A DNA stretch of 15,307 nt, taken from assembly GCA_020429465.1 (NCBI GenBank), contig JAGQLH010000026.1, forward strand, positions 1 through 15,307, written 5' to 3'. Made by a program: the position numbers and the translations under genes. This DNA is from Candidatus Dojkabacteria bacterium (lineage in GTDB: Bacteria > Patescibacteriota > Dojkabacteria > B142 > WJKM01). This document shows positions 14,080-15,307 of this stretch, piece by piece (position 1 is the first letter of the stretch; each line of letters opens with the position of its first letter). A model generated the notes under the pieces. It was not told the origin of the DNA. It was given only the letters and a program-made list of their open reading frames with translations, and ran no database searches.

Positions 14080-14321
14080 TTGTTGTAACTCGTAAATCGA
14101 AACGCATTATAATCCTAACACTTGCGGGCTTGGTTTTGCTTATGGTTGGTATTGTAATATGGAATACGTACCATATCCGTCAGGCTTCTGATGAATTTTC
14201 TTTGTGTTATGATTCATGTAATACTGGGTCGGTGGAAGTTGGGCAATCATATTTAGACTGTATCAATACGTGTGACGAAGTTGCTGAAGAGCGTTTTGAA
14301 AGAATAGTGGTAGACCTCTGA
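14076..14321 (+). CDS. Small single-pass membrane protein with twin CX3C motif
   Basis: 81 residues, not recognised. A basic N-terminus (TRKSKR, 5-10) precedes one membrane helix (~11-29). The remaining ~50 residues carry C44-x3-C48 and C62-x3-C66, separated by 13 residues, in sequence likely to form two helices. Positive-inside topology puts the Cys part outside the cytoplasm, where two disulfides could clamp a helical hairpin. The same twin-CX3C layout with 11-16 residues between pairs is known in mitochondrial small Tim proteins; this is a resemblance of pattern, not a claim of homology. The start overlaps the ligase stop as ATGA, which implies translational coupling, although the protein seems unrelated to DNA ligation. 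It is intact and its length, topology and Cys pattern look real, but it has no family support. Confidence 0.7.
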   Translation: MIVVTRKSKRIIILTLAGLVLLMVGIVIWNTYHIRQASDEFSLCYDSCNTGSVEVGQSYLDCINTCDEVAEERFERIVVDL

Positions 14322-14330
14322 TTATAAAAA

Positions 14331-14336
14331 TATTTT
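14331..14336 (+). promoter_or_regulatory. -10-like box before the phosphatase gene, leaderless spacing
   Basis: TATTTT lies in an AT-rich inverted stretch (ATAAAA-ATA-TTTTAT) and ends six bases before ATG 14343, the spacing expected for a leaderless message. No good -35 or Shine-Dalgarno sequence is seen. The 21-base gap after the previous gene also permits read-through. Confidence 0.3.
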
Positions 14337-14342
14337 ATCTGA

Positions 14343-15140
14343 ATGGTTATTATGAATGATGTATTCAAAGCAGTAGCTTGTGATATTGCATTATATGCTG
14401 GTGAAATCATGCTTGATAATTTTAGCTTTCAGACACAAACTGATTATAAAGCTGATAACTCACCCATAACTATTGCGGACACAACTATTAATTCCTATGT
14501 GATCAACCAGATCCAAGAAAAATTTCCAGAACATTCAATCTATGGGGAAGAGCAGAGTATGTATGTTGAAGGAAGTGAATATCTGTGGGTATGTGATCCT
14601 ATAGATGGGACGATTCCATTTTCTCGTGGGATTCCTACGAATGTTTTTTCACTTGCACTTGTGAAGGATGAATTACCAATCTTAGCTGTAGTTTATGATC
14701 CATATACAAAGCGACTTTATAGTGCAGAAAAGGGGAAGGGTGCGTTTGTTAATAATGAGCCACTCCACGTGTCTAAAAAGACAAAATTGGATCATACAAC
14801 GATTGTATCTGCGCCTACTTGGCCAAATATGCAGTTCCCAACGTATGATTTACATCCGTATATAGTTAGAAGTGGTGGATACACATTGGATTTTCATTCA
14901 ACAGTAAATGCCGGAATGATGGTTGCTGCAGGAAAATTCGAAGCGATGGTATTTGGTGGGACAACCGCACATGATGTGGCTACTGTTAAATTAATTGTAG
15001 AAGAAGCAGGGGGGAAAGTCACCAATATATTTGGAGAGGAGCAATCGTACACAAAAGTAATTGATGGTGCGATTGCGTCAAATGGCGTATTGCATGATGA
15101 AATAATTTCAATTGTGAAGGAACAGTGTCTTAATGTTTAG
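14343..15140 (+). CDS. Inositol-monophosphatase-family phosphatase
   Basis: Mg2+-dependent sugar/inositol phosphate phosphatase fold, 265 residues, normal length. Seen motifs are a substrate-side ITIAD (43-47, usual VTxAD), metal ligands in GEEQ (E69/E70), DPIDGT (85-90, all three metal-binding positions) and the C-terminal AHDVA (209-213) followed by EEAGGKVTN. The usual WD of the last motif is HD here, but the metal-binding D211 is kept. The segment after DPIDGT reads IPFSRGIP, nearer to histidinol-phosphatase-like members than to classical inositol monophosphatase (TNFVHGFP). The family is too promiscuous (inositol phosphate, histidinol phosphate, PAP, fructose bisphosphate) to name the substrate. 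ATG 14343 is used; ATG 14352 is an in-frame alternative. The stop overlaps the FemAB start by 8 bases, so the two are probably co-translated. Confidence 0.9.
   Translation: MVIMNDVFKAVACDIALYAGEIMLDNFSFQTQTDYKADNSPITIADTTINSYVINQIQEKFPEHSIYGEEQSMYVEGSEYLWVCDPIDGTIPFSRGIPTNVFSLALVKDELPILAVVYDPYTKRLYSAEKGKGAFVNNEPLHVSKKTKLDHTTIVSAPTWPNMQFPTYDLHPYIVRSGGYTLDFHSTVNAGMMVAAGKFEAMVFGGTTAHDVATVKLIVEEAGGKVTNIFGEEQSYTKVIDGAIASNGVLHDEIISIVKEQCLNV
15117..15121 (+). promoter_or_regulatory. Shine-Dalgarno-like site before femAB
   Basis: AAGGA lies 11 bases before ATG 15133, inside the end of the phosphatase gene. It is the clearest Shine-Dalgarno-like sequence before any start in this window, and it belongs to a gene that is internal to a transcription unit. 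Confidence 0.5.
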
Positions 15141-15307
15141 AGAAATTACAAACAAAAATGAGTGGAATGAATTGATTTCTTCAAATGAAACGACTGATAT
15201 ACTTCAAATGTGGGAGTGGGGGGAAACCAAAGAAATTGAAGGTTGGAAACCCTACAGATTTTCGTATACCGGAGAAGGTGTTACGGTTGGAGCGCAAGTA
15301 CTCGTAA
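15133..15307 (+). CDS. FemAB-family peptidoglycan bridge aminoacyltransferase, N-terminal fragment
   Basis: Only the first 58 residues are inside the window; the frame is open at the right edge. The start MFREITNKNEWNELI is followed by ILQMWEWGETKEIEGWKPYR and a strand ending in VGAQVLV, the characteristic N-terminal signature of FemA/FemB/FemX-type proteins (usual form FLQSWEWGEFK...GWKPYR). These GNAT-fold enzymes use aminoacyl-tRNA to add amino acids to the peptide of lipid II or peptidoglycan in the cytoplasm. The family is common in Patescibacteria. The start overlaps the phosphatase stop by 8 bases and has a Shine-Dalgarno-like AAGGA. The acceptor and amino acid cannot be told from this fragment. 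Confidence 0.88.
   Translation, partial: MFREITNKNEWNELISSNETTDILQMWEWGETKEIEGWKPYRFSYTGEGVTVGAQVLV

Noticed and set aside
14077..14321. Possible recoding of TGA (code 25), since both TGA stops here are followed within a few codons by in-frame TAA
   Set aside because: No TGA occurs inside the large, complete reading frames, whereas a code-25 genome would use TGA often for glycine.

Overview
The window looks like part of a small, AT-rich genome of the candidate phyla radiation (Patescibacteria); I favour a Dojkabacteria/Microgenomates-like lineage, but the phylum-level guess is weak. The reasons are the gene mix (FtsH, PolA, an archaeal-type ATP-dependent DNA ligase, FemAB, and large N-anchored secreted proteins with FN3-like and Cys-rich parts), the near absence of Shine-Dalgarno sequences before the first genes of transcription units, and the compact single-strand layout. 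Every supported gene lies on the + strand. TGA is not used as a sense codon in any of the large reading frames, so the standard bacterial code applies and the code-25 lineages (Gracilibacteria, Absconditabacteria) are unlikely.

Layout. (1) 1-2382: ftsH, open to the left edge, with an unusually large extracytoplasmic domain, closed by a strong intrinsic terminator (2411-2446). (2) 2505-8805: two large paralogous membrane-anchored extracellular proteins in tandem. Their N-terminal anchor plus FN3-like region and their 249-residue C-terminal module are shared (the C-terminal modules align without gaps at about 53% identity by hand count). Their middles are unrelated: one carries a Thr/Pro/Lys-rich linker and six Cys-rich repeats, the other two different six-cysteine modules and an acidic stretch. 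(3) 8806-8929: a short intergenic region with a REP-like/BIME-like inverted element that also holds a good promoter for polA. (4) 8930-14321: an information-processing block: polA with an intact proofreading domain, a small protein with a hydrophobic N-terminus and a winged helix, an ATP-dependent DNA ligase, and a small twin-CX3C membrane protein overlapping the ligase by ATGA. (5) 14343-15307: an inositol-monophosphatase-family phosphatase overlapping the start of a FemAB-family peptidoglycan aminoacyltransferase, which runs off the right edge.

How the genes may fit together. PolA and the ligase are natural partners in gap filling and nick sealing (Okazaki fragment maturation, excision repair). 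FtsH, the two large surface proteins, the twin-CX3C protein and FemAB all act at the envelope. The many extracytoplasmic cysteines imply that the cell has a disulfide-forming system, which is not seen in this window. The least explained part, and the best candidate for something undescribed, is the tandem pair of modular surface proteins with fixed ends and swapped cysteine-rich middles. No tRNA, rRNA, CRISPR array, insertion sequence or prophage was seen, and no gene-free stretch exceeds about 130 bases.
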